Shown here: positions 16,435 to 25,994 of the stretch, in pieces
Layout: each line of letters opens with the position of its first letter
Position numbering within the stretch: position 1 is the first letter of the stretch
Source: Oxalobacteraceae bacterium
Lineage (GTDB): Bacteria; Pseudomonadota; Gammaproteobacteria; Burkholderiales; Burkholderiaceae_D
Assembly (NCBI GenBank): GCA_947464955.1
Contig: CANHZI010000016.1
Coordinates: forward strand, 1-43,923
Reading direction: 5' to 3'
Length of the DNA stretch: 43,923 nt
The notes under the pieces: generated by a model
What the model was told of the DNA's origin: nothing
The model's input: the letters and a program-made list of their open reading frames with translations, nothing else
Databases searched by the model: none
Program-made: the position numbers and the translations under genes

Positions 16435-17478
16435 TCATGGATAAATCGAATTGAGCAGTACCGCCAAGCGATATCCTGCCTTACTGATTTCTACTTGCTG
16501 CATCTGCTCGACGCGTTCACGATATTTTAACGGTAGTTCAACATTCCAGCGATCACCACGCGCTGTATTTGTCTTTTTACCGAAGCTCAGGCCCTCAAAA
16601 GCTTTCCGCGCATCAATTAAGGACTCGTTGGCCCAAGTTTGAGGTGCCAAGCGGAGTTGCTCAGGGCTCAGACTTGGCAAAGCCGAATGTGGCTGCTGTT
16701 GAATCTGGTTCAATAATTGTTCTTTTAGGCTAGGACTAACTTTGTCCCAAAAGGAATGCAAATTTGTTTGCTCAAATTGGAGCGCATTCCCACCCTGTGT
16801 ACCTGAAATCGCTGGCACGACGCCACCTGTGCTCAAAAATGTAGACAAAGGATCGACCACCTGTCCATCCGCATCTAAATACACGCCAGCGACGTGTAAG
16901 GGCTGATGCAAATCGCCCACCAAGTGGATCAACATGTACAAAGCCTCTCGCTCGCTTGAGAAATGGAATGGCGCAGGTACCGTTTCACCACGCAAATAGG
17001 CAATCGATGCTGCTAAAGCTTGCACGATGTCTTCAGCGGCACTACCGAACTCACCTGTTTGGTATGCTGTCTGCGATAGACTGAGATCAGTGTAGTGATA
17101 ATGTTTATGGCAACTCTCACGTGATTTGGATGTCGCAAAACAACTGTCATGGTTTTGCTTCACAAATGCAGCTAAAACCGCAATATCTTCTGGGTTTTCA
17201 AAGGTTTTACAATCCACATAACGGCCAGGGTTAGTGTATTCGAACTGCAGTTCAGGATTAATATTCTTAAGACAGTCTGCCCAACCTGCCACTTGCGCCA
17301 TCGACCGGCCACTAAGTATCTGCTTCACGCGTTGCGCCGCGCGAGAATTTTGCAGCAAGCGCTCTGCCATTGCCCCAACGATTTCATGTCCGTCGGCGCC
17401 CCAAGCCCACACAGGAGAAGGCAAAATCAACAGGGCGGACAACACCAAAGCGAAAAAGCGACGAATGAGCAGCGACAT
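16435..17478 (-). CDS. secreted S1/P1-family zinc nuclease
   Basis: Exported single-strand nuclease or 3'-nucleotidase of the S1/P1 family, about 347 residues. The signal peptide ends at VWA, leaving the mature N-terminal Trp (WGADGHE), which in this family co-ordinates zinc together with the following histidine. Other zinc-cluster residues are visible: GWAD, HYHYTD, the LVGDLHQPLHV signature, and NLHSFWD. I give the ATG at 17478, which opens the hydrophobic segment; a GTG five codons earlier (17493) is possible and neither has a good ribosome-binding site. It would break down environmental RNA or DNA in the periplasm or outside. It lies upstream of sppA on the same strand and is divergent from frmA. 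Confidence 0.9.
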   Translation of the reverse strand: MSLLIRRFFALVLSALLILPSPVWAWGADGHEIVGAMAERLLQNSRAAQRVKQILSGRSMAQVAGWADCLKNINPELQFEYTNPGRYVDCKTFENPEDIAVLAAFVKQNHDSCFATSKSRESCHKHYHYTDLSLSQTAYQTGEFGSAAEDIVQALAASIAYLRGETVPAPFHFSSEREALYMLIHLVGDLHQPLHVAGVYLDADGQVVDPLSTFLSTGGVVPAISGTQGGNALQFEQTNLHSFWDKVSPSLKEQLLNQIQQQPHSALPSLSPEQLRLAPQTWANESLIDARKAFEGLSFGKKTNTARGDRWNVELPLKYRERVEQMQQVEISKAGYRLAVLLNSIYP

Positions 17479-17625
17479 ATCAGGAAATACCACAAATCAG
17501 AGAAACCCCAATTTTAGCCTGAATGCGGCACACACGCATTTTGATTGAAAGCTTTACAATAGCGGCACACCGTGATTCCAACACAAATCACCATACCAAC
17601 AAATAAATGCTCAGGGAGACTCCAC

Positions 17626-18732
17626 ATGAAAACCAAAGCAGCCGTTGCTTGGCAAGCAGGAAAACCATTAACAATCGAAGAAGTTGACTTGCAAGGGCCA
17701 AAGGCAGGCGAGGTTTTGGTGGAAATTAAGGCGACTGGTATTTGCCACACCGATTACTACACGCTCTCTGGCGCAGATCCCGAAGGCATCTTCCCTGCCA
17801 TTTTGGGACACGAAGGTGCGGGCATCGTGGTAGATGTCGGGCCAGGTGTAAAGTCACTCAAGAAAGATGACCACGTCATTCCACTCTACACACCAGAATG
17901 CCGTGAATGCAAATTTTGTCTCTCACAGAAAACAAACTTATGTCAGGCCATCCGCAGCACCCAAGGCCGCGGTTTGATGCCAGATGCTACCAGCCGTTTT
18001 TCTTTGGACGGTAAGCCTCTGTTCCACTATATGGGTACCTCCACTTTTTCGAACTACATCGTGGTTCCGGAAATCGCCCTCGCCAAGATTCGTGAAGACG
18101 CGCCATTCGATAAAGTGTGCTACATCGGTTGTGGCGTCACTACCGGCGTTGGCGCCGTTTTGTTTACAGCAAAGGTCGAAGCCGGTGCTAACGTAGTGGT
18201 GTTTGGACTGGGCGGTATTGGTTTAAACGTCATTCAAGCTGCTCGTATGGTCGGTGCCAACAAAATCATTGGCGTCGACATCAACCCAGCACGCGAAAGC
18301 ATGGCGCGCAAATTCGGTATGACAGACTTCATCAATCCCAAAGAAGTCAGCAATGTGGTGGATGCCATCATCGGCTTAACAGATGGCGGCGCCGACTATA
18401 GTTTCGAATGCATAGGCAATACGACGACCATGCGTCAAGCTTTGGAATGCTGTCATAAAGGTTGGGGACAATCGATCATTATTGGCGTCGCAGCCGCTGG
18501 TCAAGAGATTAGTACGCGCCCATTCCAATTAGTCACTGGCAGGGTCTGGAAAGGTTCTGCCTTCGGCGGTGCACGCGGTCGTACCGATGTGCCAAAAATC
18601 GTTGATTGGTACATGGAAGGTAAACTCAATATCGATGACTTGATCACGCACAAGTTACCATTGGAGCGTATCAACGAAGGCTTCGACTTAATGAAGAGTG
18701 GAGAATCGATACGCTCAGTTGTTGAATTCTAG
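17626..18732 (+). CDS. frmA: S-(hydroxymethyl)glutathione dehydrogenase (class III alcohol dehydrogenase)
   Basis: Zinc-dependent NAD enzyme that oxidises the glutathione adduct of formaldehyde to S-formylglutathione; it also reduces S-nitrosoglutathione. It has 368 residues from the ATG at 17626, with AGGGAG eight bases upstream. The catalytic zinc site is shown by C40 (GICHTDYY), the GHEG motif (61-64) and the later GCGVTTG cysteine. The structural zinc site is C92, C95, C98 and C106. GLGGIGL marks the NAD-binding fold. No S-formylglutathione hydrolase gene lies next to it, nor a FrmR-type regulator, so the detoxification partner is elsewhere. The downstream secreted protein is unlikely to belong to this pathway. 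Confidence 0.95.
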   Translation: MKTKAAVAWQAGKPLTIEEVDLQGPKAGEVLVEIKATGICHTDYYTLSGADPEGIFPAILGHEGAGIVVDVGPGVKSLKKDDHVIPLYTPECRECKFCLSQKTNLCQAIRSTQGRGLMPDATSRFSLDGKPLFHYMGTSTFSNYIVVPEIALAKIREDAPFDKVCYIGCGVTTGVGAVLFTAKVEAGANVVVFGLGGIGLNVIQAARMVGANKIIGVDINPARESMARKFGMTDFINPKEVSNVVDAIIGLTDGGADYSFECIGNTTTMRQALECCHKGWGQSIIIGVAAAGQEISTRPFQLVTGRVWKGSAFGGARGRTDVPKIVDWYMEGKLNIDDLITHKLPLERINEGFDLMKSGESIRSVVEF

Positions 18733-18890
18733 CGCTAAAACCGAATGCGGCGAGCAGGCATACCGATGTTCGCCGCGTTAGCTGTTAGCCATACAGCTTG
18801 TTCCTGCTTTCGTATCTGTTGTATTGATTCGCTATGTTTGCTCTCTCTCGTTCCGGTTTGTTCTCCCTGTTAAATATCCGTTTTTACCGA

Positions 18891-20015
18891 ATGCGTTGGA
18901 TTATTGTTACCTCAGTGTTGATCAGCATATGCGCTCAAACCTTGGCGCAAGATATCAGCTATCAATCAATGCAATTCAAAGGAAAGTCAACACGCGGCGA
19001 TATCGTGACGAGCGATATCGCCATGCCTTTTTTCAGTTCCTCAAAAACAGATGTTGCGAGCTACATCAATGACAAGCTCTTCATCGGGCAGCTCGAGATG
19101 CTGGCGCCGACAAGGTGGAAGCCTTTCTTTGGTGATGCCGATGGCACGAGCGTGACTGGCATTGAAAATCAAAGTTTCACCGTGAGCCGCCTCGATCAAA
19201 AAGTCATTACAGTCGATTTCGATACTGAGTATTGCGGCGCCTATTGCGAAGCGTCCAACTATTTTTACAACTTTGAAGCGCAGAGTGGCCGCTACATCGT
19301 TCTTTCGGAATTAGTCAACAAATCGGGTGTACAAGAAATCATGCGACGCTTGAAGGCGGAGAAAATACGTCAGTATCGTGAGCAATTGCAACAACTCAAA
19401 CTTAAGCGCAAGAGTCTCTCGTCGAAAAGAGCAAAATCACAGCAAGATGAGATCGCTGACATCGAAGATCGAATCGCCTTGAATACGCAATGCCTAAACG
19501 ATAGCCAAGCAAGTCTAAACAGCACGGCATCGGTTGAAGCCCTTACCTACTTGCGATACAAGCTCCTCGATCAAGAGCTAATGATCTTCAGTAGTCGCTG
19601 CAGCAATCACGCTTCACGTGCCCTCGATGATGTCGGTGAAGTAAGCGTCAACATCAGTTACGACAGTCTACGCCCCCATCTCAGTAAATATGGTCAAGCC
19701 ATTTTATTCGAAGAAAAGCTAACTCAAGAGAATACTGTCATCAGCCAAGTCTTACGCGGAAAACTCGGCAACAATGCCATCACTATGGTGATACAAGCAG
19801 ATACTAAAGATACCGTCTCCGCGATTTATTTCTATGACAAATATCGAAAAGCCATCAGTTTATTTGGTAGCGGACAGAATGGGATGTTTGAGCTCATTGA
19901 GAGAAATGAAGATGGACAAGAGCAAGCCAAGTTCCAGTTGAAAACTTCTGGTACAAACGTTTATGGCTATTGGTTAGGCAAATCGAAACTTAAAGTCGAC
20001 TTACGTTCACCGTAA
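18891..20015 (+). CDS. secreted protein of unknown function with DUF3298-like segment and coiled coil
   Basis: I do not recognise a specific family. From the ATG at 18891 it has 374 residues, opening with a signal peptide (cleavage near TLA-Q, residue 19-20). Residues about 98-150 (QSFTVSRLDQKVITVDFDTEYCGA to RYIVLSELVNKSG) resemble the DUF3298/RsiV-type periplasmic module, in which a YNF segment is followed by a residue pattern such as LSELV. Residues about 153-197 are highly charged and helical, a likely coiled coil interrupting that module. The rest is beta-rich. A paired cysteine (YCGAYC) could form a disulfide after export. The start at 18834 is possible but would put a charged stretch ahead of the signal. 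It follows frmA by about 160 bp, probably as a separate unit. Confidence 0.65.
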   Translation: MRWIIVTSVLISICAQTLAQDISYQSMQFKGKSTRGDIVTSDIAMPFFSSSKTDVASYINDKLFIGQLEMLAPTRWKPFFGDADGTSVTGIENQSFTVSRLDQKVITVDFDTEYCGAYCEASNYFYNFEAQSGRYIVLSELVNKSGVQEIMRRLKAEKIRQYREQLQQLKLKRKSLSSKRAKSQQDEIADIEDRIALNTQCLNDSQASLNSTASVEALTYLRYKLLDQELMIFSSRCSNHASRALDDVGEVSVNISYDSLRPHLSKYGQAILFEEKLTQENTVISQVLRGKLGNNAITMVIQADTKDTVSAIYFYDKYRKAISLFGSGQNGMFELIERNEDGQEQAKFQLKTSGTNVYGYWLGKSKLKVDLRSP

Positions 20016-20175
20016 ATTGTCGTTAGCACAACTTTTCACCTCGCCTCGAAAAATTGCTTTTATGCCACCAACATATATTGGATCTGCCTATCGTAAAGCG
20101 CGGCACCACCTCTTCATCAGCCCCTGCCAAGAGCGCTAATTTTCTCGGCCTTGATTTGTCGCCCCCTAGTGGATT

Positions 20176-20203
20176 TTGGAGCATGCCCCTCCCGTGTTAG
20201 AAT
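20176..20203 (+). promoter_or_regulatory. candidate prfC promoter
   Basis: TTGGAG (20176-20181), a 16-bp spacer and TAGAAT (20198-20203), about 30 bp before the prfC start. The -10 matches 5 of 6 consensus bases; the -35 is weak. A small inverted repeat (CCCGT/ACGGG, 20191-20209) overlaps the -10. Confidence 0.4.
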
Positions 20204-20238
20204 GACGGGTTATTCTCCAATTTATTGCAAGTCCTGCC

Positions 20239-21906
20239 ATGAACGATCTTACCCAAAATCCCGAACAACAAGACGACTTAGAGTCAGTCCAAGTCAAGAA
20301 AGTCTCGACCGATCTGATTCGCAAAGAAGTCGCCCGTCGTCGCACCTTCGGCATTATTTCCCATCCGGATGCGGGTAAAACGACGCTCACTGAGAAACTC
20401 TTGATGTTCTCAGGTGCGATTCAATTGGCAGGCACTGTCAAAGCACGCAAGAGCGGTCGCCATGCTACTTCCGACTGGATGGAGATTGAGAAGCAACGTG
20501 GTATCTCGGTTGCATCTTCGGTGATGCAGTTTGAATACCGCGATCACGTCGTCAATTTGCTCGATACACCAGGTCACCAAGATTTCTCGGAAGATACCTA
20601 TCGTGTGTTAACTGCGGTTGACTCGGCATTGATGGTGATCGATGCTGCTAAAGGTGTGGAAGAGCAAACCATCAAGTTGCTCAATGTCTGCCGCATGCGC
20701 AATACGCCCATCATTACTTTCGTCAACAAAATGGACCGCGAAACACGCGACCCATTGGAGCTTTTGGACGAACTCGAATCCGTATTGAAAATCCAATGCG
20801 CGCCAGTCACCTGGCCGATTGGTATGGGTAAGACTTTCCGCGGTGTGTATCACATTCTCAAAGACGAGATCATGTTGTTCACACCAGGTAGTGAACGCGC
20901 CGATCAAGAATTCGAAGTGATCAAAGGGATCGATAACCCACGTCTTGCAGAACTCTTCCCGCTCGAAATCGAACAATTAAAAATGGAAGTTGAATTGGTA
21001 CACGGCGCCTCACATCCATTTGATTTGGACGCTGTATTAGCAGGTACGCAAACCCCTGTTTTCTTTGGCTCCGCAATTAACAATTTCGGTGTCCGTGAAA
21101 TTTTGAATGCCCTGCTAGACTGGGCTCCAGCACCGCGCGGTCGTGATGCGACAGTGCGTGCAGTTGAACCAAACGAGGCGCCCTTCTCCGGTTTCGTGTT
21201 TAAGATTCAAGCGAATATGGACCCTGCACACCGCGACCGTATCGCCTTCTTGCGCGTATGCTCTGGCCGTTTCGAACGCGGCATGAAGCTGAAACATTTG
21301 CGCATTAATCGTGATATTAAAGTCTCTTCGGTAGTCACGTTCATGGCTTCTTCTCGCGAACAAGTGGAAGAAGCTTACGCAGGTGACATCATTGGTTTGC
21401 CAAATCACGGCAACATGCAAATCGGCGATAGTTTTTCAGAAGGCGAACTCTTGCAGTTCACCGGCATCCCCTACTTCGCGCCAGATTTTTTCCGTATTGC
21501 GCGCATTCTCAATCCATTAAAGACCAAGCAGCTGCAAAAAGGTTTGCAACAATTGGGTGAAGAAGGTGCAGTGCAGGTGTTTAAGCCTGTGGTCAGTAGT
21601 GATCTCATCCTCGGTGCGGTCGGTGTCTTGCAGTTTGAAGTGGTCGCCAGCCGTCTCAAAAATGAATACGGCGTCGATGCAGTATTTGAGGGCACTAGCA
21701 TTAGTAGTGCCCGCTGGGTGACTTGTGAAGACAAGAAAATGTTGGCAGATTTCGAGCGCTCTAGCGCTGGCGGCAACCTAGCCTATGATGCCGCAGGTAA
21801 TCTGGCTTACTTGGCGAGCTCAGGGGTTAATTTACGATTAACCCAAGAGCGTTGGCCTGACATCGTATTCCACGCTACACGTGAGCATGCAGCGAAGCTA
21901 GATTAA
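20239..21906 (+). CDS. prfC: peptide chain release factor 3 (RF3)
   Basis: Translational GTPase that removes RF1 or RF2 from the ribosome after termination. It has 555 residues, slightly longer than E. coli RF3 (529) because of an N-terminal extension of roughly 25 residues. GTPase motifs are complete: G1 HPDAGKTT (42-49), G3 DTPGH (109-113) and G4 NKMD (163-166). RF3-specific text follows, with [20 protein letters not shown] as the effector region. Single gene with a candidate promoter just upstream and a clear terminator downstream. Confidence 0.96.
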   Translation: MNDLTQNPEQQDDLESVQVKKVSTDLIRKEVARRRTFGIISHPDAGKTTLTEKLLMFSGAIQLAGTVKARKSGRHATSDWMEIEKQRGISVASSVMQFEYRDHVVNLLDTPGHQDFSEDTYRVLTAVDSALMVIDAAKGVEEQTIKLLNVCRMRNTPIITFVNKMDRETRDPLELLDELESVLKIQCAPVTWPIGMGKTFRGVYHILKDEIMLFTPGSERADQEFEVIKGIDNPRLAELFPLEIEQLKMEVELVHGASHPFDLDAVLAGTQTPVFFGSAINNFGVREILNALLDWAPAPRGRDATVRAVEPNEAPFSGFVFKIQANMDPAHRDRIAFLRVCSGRFERGMKLKHLRINRDIKVSSVVTFMASSREQVEEAYAGDIIGLPNHGNMQIGDSFSEGELLQFTGIPYFAPDFFRIARILNPLKTKQLQKGLQQLGEEGAVQVFKPVVSSDLILGAVGVLQFEVVASRLKNEYGVDAVFEGTSISSARWVTCEDKKMLADFERSSAGGNLAYDAAGNLAYLASSGVNLRLTQERWPDIVFHATREHAAKLD

Positions 21907-21933
21907 TACGCTGCAGTGTATTTAACAGCTAAG

Positions 21934-21970
21934 AAAAAACGGACAGTCGATTAACGCTGTCCGATTTTTT
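21934..21970 (+). terminator. terminator of prfC
   Basis: CGGACAG (21940-21946) and CTGTCCG (21957-21963) form the stem, with an A-run before and a T-run after, so it works in both directions between prfC and the converging GNAT gene. Confidence 0.88.
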
Positions 21971-22021
21971 ATTGCATCACTATACTCATCGAGATACTCG
22001 TTGACGCTACGCATCGATCAA

Positions 22022-22576
22022 CTATTCCAATTCTAAACGCATACGTTCAAATCGTATCGTCACGCCATTAGGTAAGGTATCGGCGACGTCTTCTATTTTT
22101 TGAAATCCAAGTACCTGATAAAACGGCACGCCCGGCAAGGTCGCCATTAATTCCAAACTTCGAAAACCTTGTTCTCTAGCGGCCGCTTTACAAGCATTAA
22201 ACACTGCAGTACCCACACCACGTCTGGCGGCATCGGGCGCAATAAAGAAAGCGCGAATTCTGGCTGCGTCATGGGCTGGATTAAGAAACTCTGCACCACC
22301 CATCGGTCTTTGATCGCCACCATACAAGGTGCGACGGCGACTCCAACCTCCGCAGCCAGCCAACTTGCCGTCGATCGTTGCAGTGAAGTAGCTCCCATCT
22401 TTGACCAGTGCGGTATCAACACCGAACACGTACTGAATCGCCGCTTCGGTCTCCACATCCGAATAAAAACCACGACTCAAGGCACGAGCAGATTCTTGAA
22501 TAAGCTGGTTCAATCCTGGAACTTCTTCCATCGTACTAGGACGCACGAGCACCGATGATGGCTTTGAGACCGACAT
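22022..22576 (-). CDS. GNAT-family N-acetyltransferase
   Basis: Cytoplasmic acetyl-CoA-dependent acetyltransferase of 184 residues. The acetyl-CoA-binding motif A is visible as RAFFIAPDAARRGVGTAVFN, followed by motif B with FYQVLGFQKIED. An unusual middle loop (GGWSRRRTLYGGDQRPMGGA) is seen in a GNAT subgroup of environmental bacteria. The substrate cannot be told from sequence. It lies between prfC (convergent) and clpB (same strand, about 110 bp upstream); the clpB terminator separates it, so it has its own promoter just upstream. Confidence 0.85.
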   Translation of the reverse strand: MSVSKPSSVLVRPSTMEEVPGLNQLIQESARALSRGFYSDVETEAAIQYVFGVDTALVKDGSYFTATIDGKLAGCGGWSRRRTLYGGDQRPMGGAEFLNPAHDAARIRAFFIAPDAARRGVGTAVFNACKAAAREQGFRSLELMATLPGVPFYQVLGFQKIEDVADTLPNGVTIRFERMRLELE

Positions 22577-22631
22577 GTCTACCTCTTACTTGATCACGAA
22601 CGAAAACTCATGATACACAGAATCGGCATAA

Positions 22632-22668
22632 AAGAAAAACGCGCCGCAACCTCAGTCACGGCGCGTTT
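22632..22668 (-). terminator. terminator of clpB
   Basis: A perfect 10-bp stem, AAACGCGCCG (22637-22646) with CGGCGCGTTT (22659-22668), followed on the minus strand by T-rich sequence. It lies about 20 bp after the clpB stop. Confidence 0.88.
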
Positions 22669-22689
22669 GATCAAGCCAAACAAATCGAC

Positions 22690-25284
22690 TTAAGCTGCTT
22701 TCTTGAATACGAGTTCAGCGCCATCAACGTCCACAATGATCACGTCTTTTGGACCAAACTTACCTTGCAGGATGAGTTTAGACAGACTGTTCTCAATTTC
22801 TTGCTGTATCGCTCGTTTCAAAGGCCGTGCACCATACACAGGATCGAAGCCTGCCTCCGCAATCTTGAGCAAAGCCGCATCGGATACTTCTAAGCCCATA
22901 TCCATTTGCGCCAATCGTTTGGCTAGCGTTTGCAATTGGATCTTGGCGATCGCACCAATATTCTTTGCATCCAAAGCGTGGAACACCACGATCTCATCGA
23001 TACGGTTAATAAATTCAGGACGGAAATGTGACTTCACTTCCCCCATTACCGCCATCTTGATCACACTAGGTTCACTACCCTCCATCGCTTGGATTTGATG
23101 CGAGCCCAGATTCGAGGTCATCACGATCACGGTATTTTTGAAGTCCACAGTACGGCCTTGGCCATCAGTCATACGACCATCATCAAGCACTTGCAGCAAG
23201 ACGTTAAACACATCATGATGGGCTTTTTCCACTTCATCGAGCAAAATCACGCTATACGGTTTGCGGCGCACTGCTTCGGTCAAATAACCACCTTCTTCAT
23301 AGCCAACATATCCAGGTGGCGCGCCTATCAAACGCGCGACGGAATGTTTCTCCATGAATTCACTCATATCGATACGAATTAAGGATTCTTCTGTATCAAA
23401 CATGAAGCCCGCTAATGCTTTGCACAGCTCTGTCTTACCGACACCGGTAGGGCCCAAGAACAAGAAAGAGCCATACGGACGATTCGGGTCACCAAGCCCT
23501 GCACGTGAACGACGGATAGCATCGGAAACCGCAGTAATTGCTTCATGTTGACCAACCACACGTTGATGCAAAGCATCTTCCATTTGCAGCAATTTGTCGC
23601 GTTCGCCCTGCATCATGCGCGACACAGGAATACCAGTAGCGCGTGACACGATTTCAGCAATCTCTTCAGCACCAACCTGAGTACGCAACAATTTAGTTTT
23701 GCCGTCCGCGGCTTCATTCTTCGCTGCTTGAAGCTCAGCGGCTTTTAATTGTGCTTCCAACTCTGGCAAACGCCCATACTGCAATTGCGACATGGTTTGC
23801 CAATCACCCTTGCGCTTGGCATCGTCCATTTGCAGGCGTATCTTTTCGATCTCTTCCTTGATATGAGTTGTGCCTTGTACTTGTGATTTCTCTGCCTTCC
23901 AAATTTCTTCGAGGTCAGCGTACTCACGCGACAAGCTCTTAATCTCTTCTTCAATCAAAGATAAACGCTTTTTCGAGCCTTCATCTTTTTCACGTTTGAC
24001 GGCTTCGCGTTCGATCTTCAATTGAATCAAGCGACGGTCAAGCTTATCCATCACTTCTGGCTTTGAATCGATTTCGATCTTGATTTTGGCAGCCGCTTCA
24101 TCGATTAAATCAATCGCTTTATCGGGCAAGAAACGATCAGTGATATAGCGATGTGACAACTCTGCAGCTGCGACAATCGCAGGGTCGGTAATGTCAACGC
24201 CATGATGCACTTCATACTTCTCTTGTAAGCCACGGAGAATCGCAATCGTCGCTTCCACACTAGGCTCATCGACAATAATCTTTTGGAAGCGACGCTCCAA
24301 AGCAGCGTCTTTCTCGATGTACTTACGATACTCATCCAAAGTCGTGGCACCAACACAATGCAACTCACCGCGCGCTAATGCTGGCTTCAACATATTGCCA
24401 GCATCCATCGCGCCTTCGGCTTTGCCGGCTCCGACCATAGTATGTAACTCGTCGATGAAAACGATAGTCTGACCTTCATCCATCGCGATCTCTTTTAACA
24501 CCGCCTTTAGACGCTCTTCAAATTCGCCACGAAACTTCGCACCTGCCAGCAATGCTGCCATATCGAGTGACAGTACCCGTTTAGACTTCAAGCTATCTGG
24601 CACCTCGCCATTGACAATACGCTGTGCTAAGCCTTCGACGATGGCCGTCTTACCCACACCTGGTTCACCAATGAGTACCGGATTATTTTTGCTACGACGT
24701 TGCAAAACTTGTATAGCACGACGAATTTCATCGTCACGACCAATCACTGGGTCAAGCTTACCCAATCGTGCGCGCTCAGTCAGATCCAAGGTATATTTTT
24801 TCAATGCTTCACGTTGGCCTTCCGCATCGGCAGAATCCACATTGGCACCCCCACGCACACCTTTAATTGCAGCTTCTAATGCACTGCGGGTCAAACCATT
24901 CTCGCGCGCCAACTTACCAGCTTCTGACTTATCGTCTACTAAGGCCAACAATAACATTTCACTTGCGAGGAACTGATCCCCTCGCTTTTGCGATTCTTTA
25001 TCTGCCAGATTCAACAAGCCAGCGAGCTCACGTCCAATTTGGACCTGACCATCGGTGCCTGTCACTTTCGGCAGGCGTTCTAATGCACTTTTAAGACCAC
25101 TAACTAAGCCATTCACGTTAACACCAGCGCGTTGCAACAAAGCGCGAGCGCCGCCGTCATCTTGGTTCATCAAAGCCAGCAACACGTGCACTGGTTCAAT
25201 ATATTGGTTATCATTGCCGACTGCTTGGCTTTGCGCATCCGCCAAAGCTTCCTGCAGTTTTGTCGTTAATTTATCAAGACGCAT
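22690..25284 (-). CDS. clpB: ATP-dependent disaggregase ClpB
   Basis: Hexameric AAA+ chaperone that works with DnaK to pull proteins out of aggregates. It has 864 residues, full length. Order: N-terminal double Clp domain (1 to about 150), AAA-1 with Walker [10 protein letters not shown] near 205 and the FIDELH Walker B, the middle coiled-coil domain (about 400-520, highly charged), and AAA-2 with GPTGVGKTE near 605. There is no ClpP-binding IGL/F loop, as expected for ClpB rather than ClpA. AAGGGGG just before the ATG is a strong ribosome-binding site. A sigma-32-like promoter lies 38 bp upstream, so heat induction is likely. Confidence 0.97.
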   Translation of the reverse strand: MRLDKLTTKLQEALADAQSQAVGNDNQYIEPVHVLLALMNQDDGGARALLQRAGVNVNGLVSGLKSALERLPKVTGTDGQVQIGRELAGLLNLADKESQKRGDQFLASEMLLLALVDDKSEAGKLARENGLTRSALEAAIKGVRGGANVDSADAEGQREALKKYTLDLTERARLGKLDPVIGRDDEIRRAIQVLQRRSKNNPVLIGEPGVGKTAIVEGLAQRIVNGEVPDSLKSKRVLSLDMAALLAGAKFRGEFEERLKAVLKEIAMDEGQTIVFIDELHTMVGAGKAEGAMDAGNMLKPALARGELHCVGATTLDEYRKYIEKDAALERRFQKIIVDEPSVEATIAILRGLQEKYEVHHGVDITDPAIVAAAELSHRYITDRFLPDKAIDLIDEAAAKIKIEIDSKPEVMDKLDRRLIQLKIEREAVKREKDEGSKKRLSLIEEEIKSLSREYADLEEIWKAEKSQVQGTTHIKEEIEKIRLQMDDAKRKGDWQTMSQLQYGRLPELEAQLKAAELQAAKNEAADGKTKLLRTQVGAEEIAEIVSRATGIPVSRMMQGERDKLLQMEDALHQRVVGQHEAITAVSDAIRRSRAGLGDPNRPYGSFLFLGPTGVGKTELCKALAGFMFDTEESLIRIDMSEFMEKHSVARLIGAPPGYVGYEEGGYLTEAVRRKPYSVILLDEVEKAHHDVFNVLLQVLDDGRMTDGQGRTVDFKNTVIVMTSNLGSHQIQAMEGSEPSVIKMAVMGEVKSHFRPEFINRIDEIVVFHALDAKNIGAIAKIQLQTLAKRLAQMDMGLEVSDAALLKIAEAGFDPVYGARPLKRAIQQEIENSLSKLILQGKFGPKDVIIVDVDGAELVFKKAA

Positions 25285-25321
25285 ATTGCCCCCTTACTTC
25301 TCTGAATTATTAGATGAGAAG

Positions 25322-25350
25322 TAGATTAGGTAAAAATGACGGATTTCAAG
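25322..25350 (-). promoter_or_regulatory. sigma-32-type heat-shock promoter of clpB
   Basis: On the minus strand CTTGAA (25345-25350), a 14-bp spacer and CCTAATCTA (25322-25330), compared with the consensus CTTGAA and CCCCATTTA: the first element is exact, the second matches 6 of 9. Transcription would start near 25315, about 30 nt before the ATG. Confidence 0.65.
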
Positions 25351-25371
25351 CGATATCGGGTCATTTTTACC
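25329..25371. promoter_or_regulatory. 12-bp perfect inverted repeat spanning the clpB promoter
   Basis: GGTAAAAATGAC (25329-25340) and GTCATTTTTACC (25360-25371) flank a 19-bp centre that contains the -35 of the clpB promoter. It lies between two divergent genes. It is not the CIRCE element of HrcA and has no T-run typical of a terminator, so an operator or a structured element is more likely. Confidence 0.6.
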
Positions 25372-25399
25372 GCCACATTTGCGTTATATCAACTTATTT

Positions 25400-25945
25400 A
25401 TGCATTTAGAACAATTAAATCTCAGCTACTCAGCAAACGAGGATCGCATCTTGGTTCGAATTGGGCTTTCTAAAGCAGAGGCCGATGAAACCAAACCCGA
25501 AATTCAGTTCTTTCTTACACGTCGCTTACTTGAAAGATTCTGGCCAGTTTTCCTTGATGCCATTAAGTCCCACTTACGTTTGAACCGGCCGGAAGCCGCT
25601 TTCGCTAGCGAAGAACTGATAAATATGGAGCACCAAGAAATGGTGCAAAACATCACCGAGAGTGGGAATTTTGGACAAGAGTATGAAGCCGACAATCGGA
25701 CCGCATTAAATGGTGAAAAGCCCTATTTGATCACTACTATTAAATTTCATTTGCAGAAAGATGCCCCTTTATGGATGCAACTCTTCTCTGAAAGTGGTGA
25801 GACGGTCGACCTCAAACTTAATAGTGAATTGCTGCATGGCTTCTGCAAGCTCTTAATCGATCTTGAGAAGCGTTCGGGATGGGGGCTGGATCTGGTCATG
25901 CCAAAATCCGAAGAGATGTCAATTCCAGCGCATATGCTTAACTAA
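25400..25945 (+). CDS. conserved hypothetical protein divergent from clpB
   Basis: I do not recognise a family. From the ATG at 25400 the product has 181 residues, with no signal peptide or membrane segment, so it is cytoplasmic. It is acidic and mixed alpha/beta; a C-terminal helical stretch (LHGFCKLLIDLEKRSGWGLDL) is the most distinctive part. The in-frame TTG at 25379 is a less likely start, as there is no ribosome-binding site for it. Codon use is like its neighbours. The divergent placement opposite clpB, sharing the inverted repeat at 25329-25371, makes joint regulation possible. A 13-bp hairpin follows its stop. Confidence 0.6.
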   Translation: MHLEQLNLSYSANEDRILVRIGLSKAEADETKPEIQFFLTRRLLERFWPVFLDAIKSHLRLNRPEAAFASEELINMEHQEMVQNITESGNFGQEYEADNRTALNGEKPYLITTIKFHLQKDAPLWMQLFSESGETVDLKLNSELLHGFCKLLIDLEKRSGWGLDLVMPKSEEMSIPAHMLN

Positions 25946-25954
25946 GCAAAGCAA

Positions 25955-25984
25955 GAAATCGTGTAATCGAAATTACACGATTTC
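25955..25984. terminator. hairpin between convergent genes
   Basis: A perfect 13-bp stem (GAAATCGTGTAAT with ATTACACGATTTC) around a 4-base loop, between the converging stops of the unknown gene and pip. It lacks a long T-run, so termination strength is uncertain. Confidence 0.6.
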
Positions 25985-25994
25985 GTTCGGAGGG

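Noticed and set aside
16417-16438. ATGAACC/GGTTCAT hairpin at the S1/P1 nuclease stop as a terminator
   Set aside because: No T-run follows on the minus strand; the 7-bp stem overlaps the stop codon and is weak.
25329-25371. CIRCE element (HrcA site) at clpB
   Set aside because: The arms do not match TTAGCACTC/GAGTGCTAA and the centre is 19 bp, not 9.
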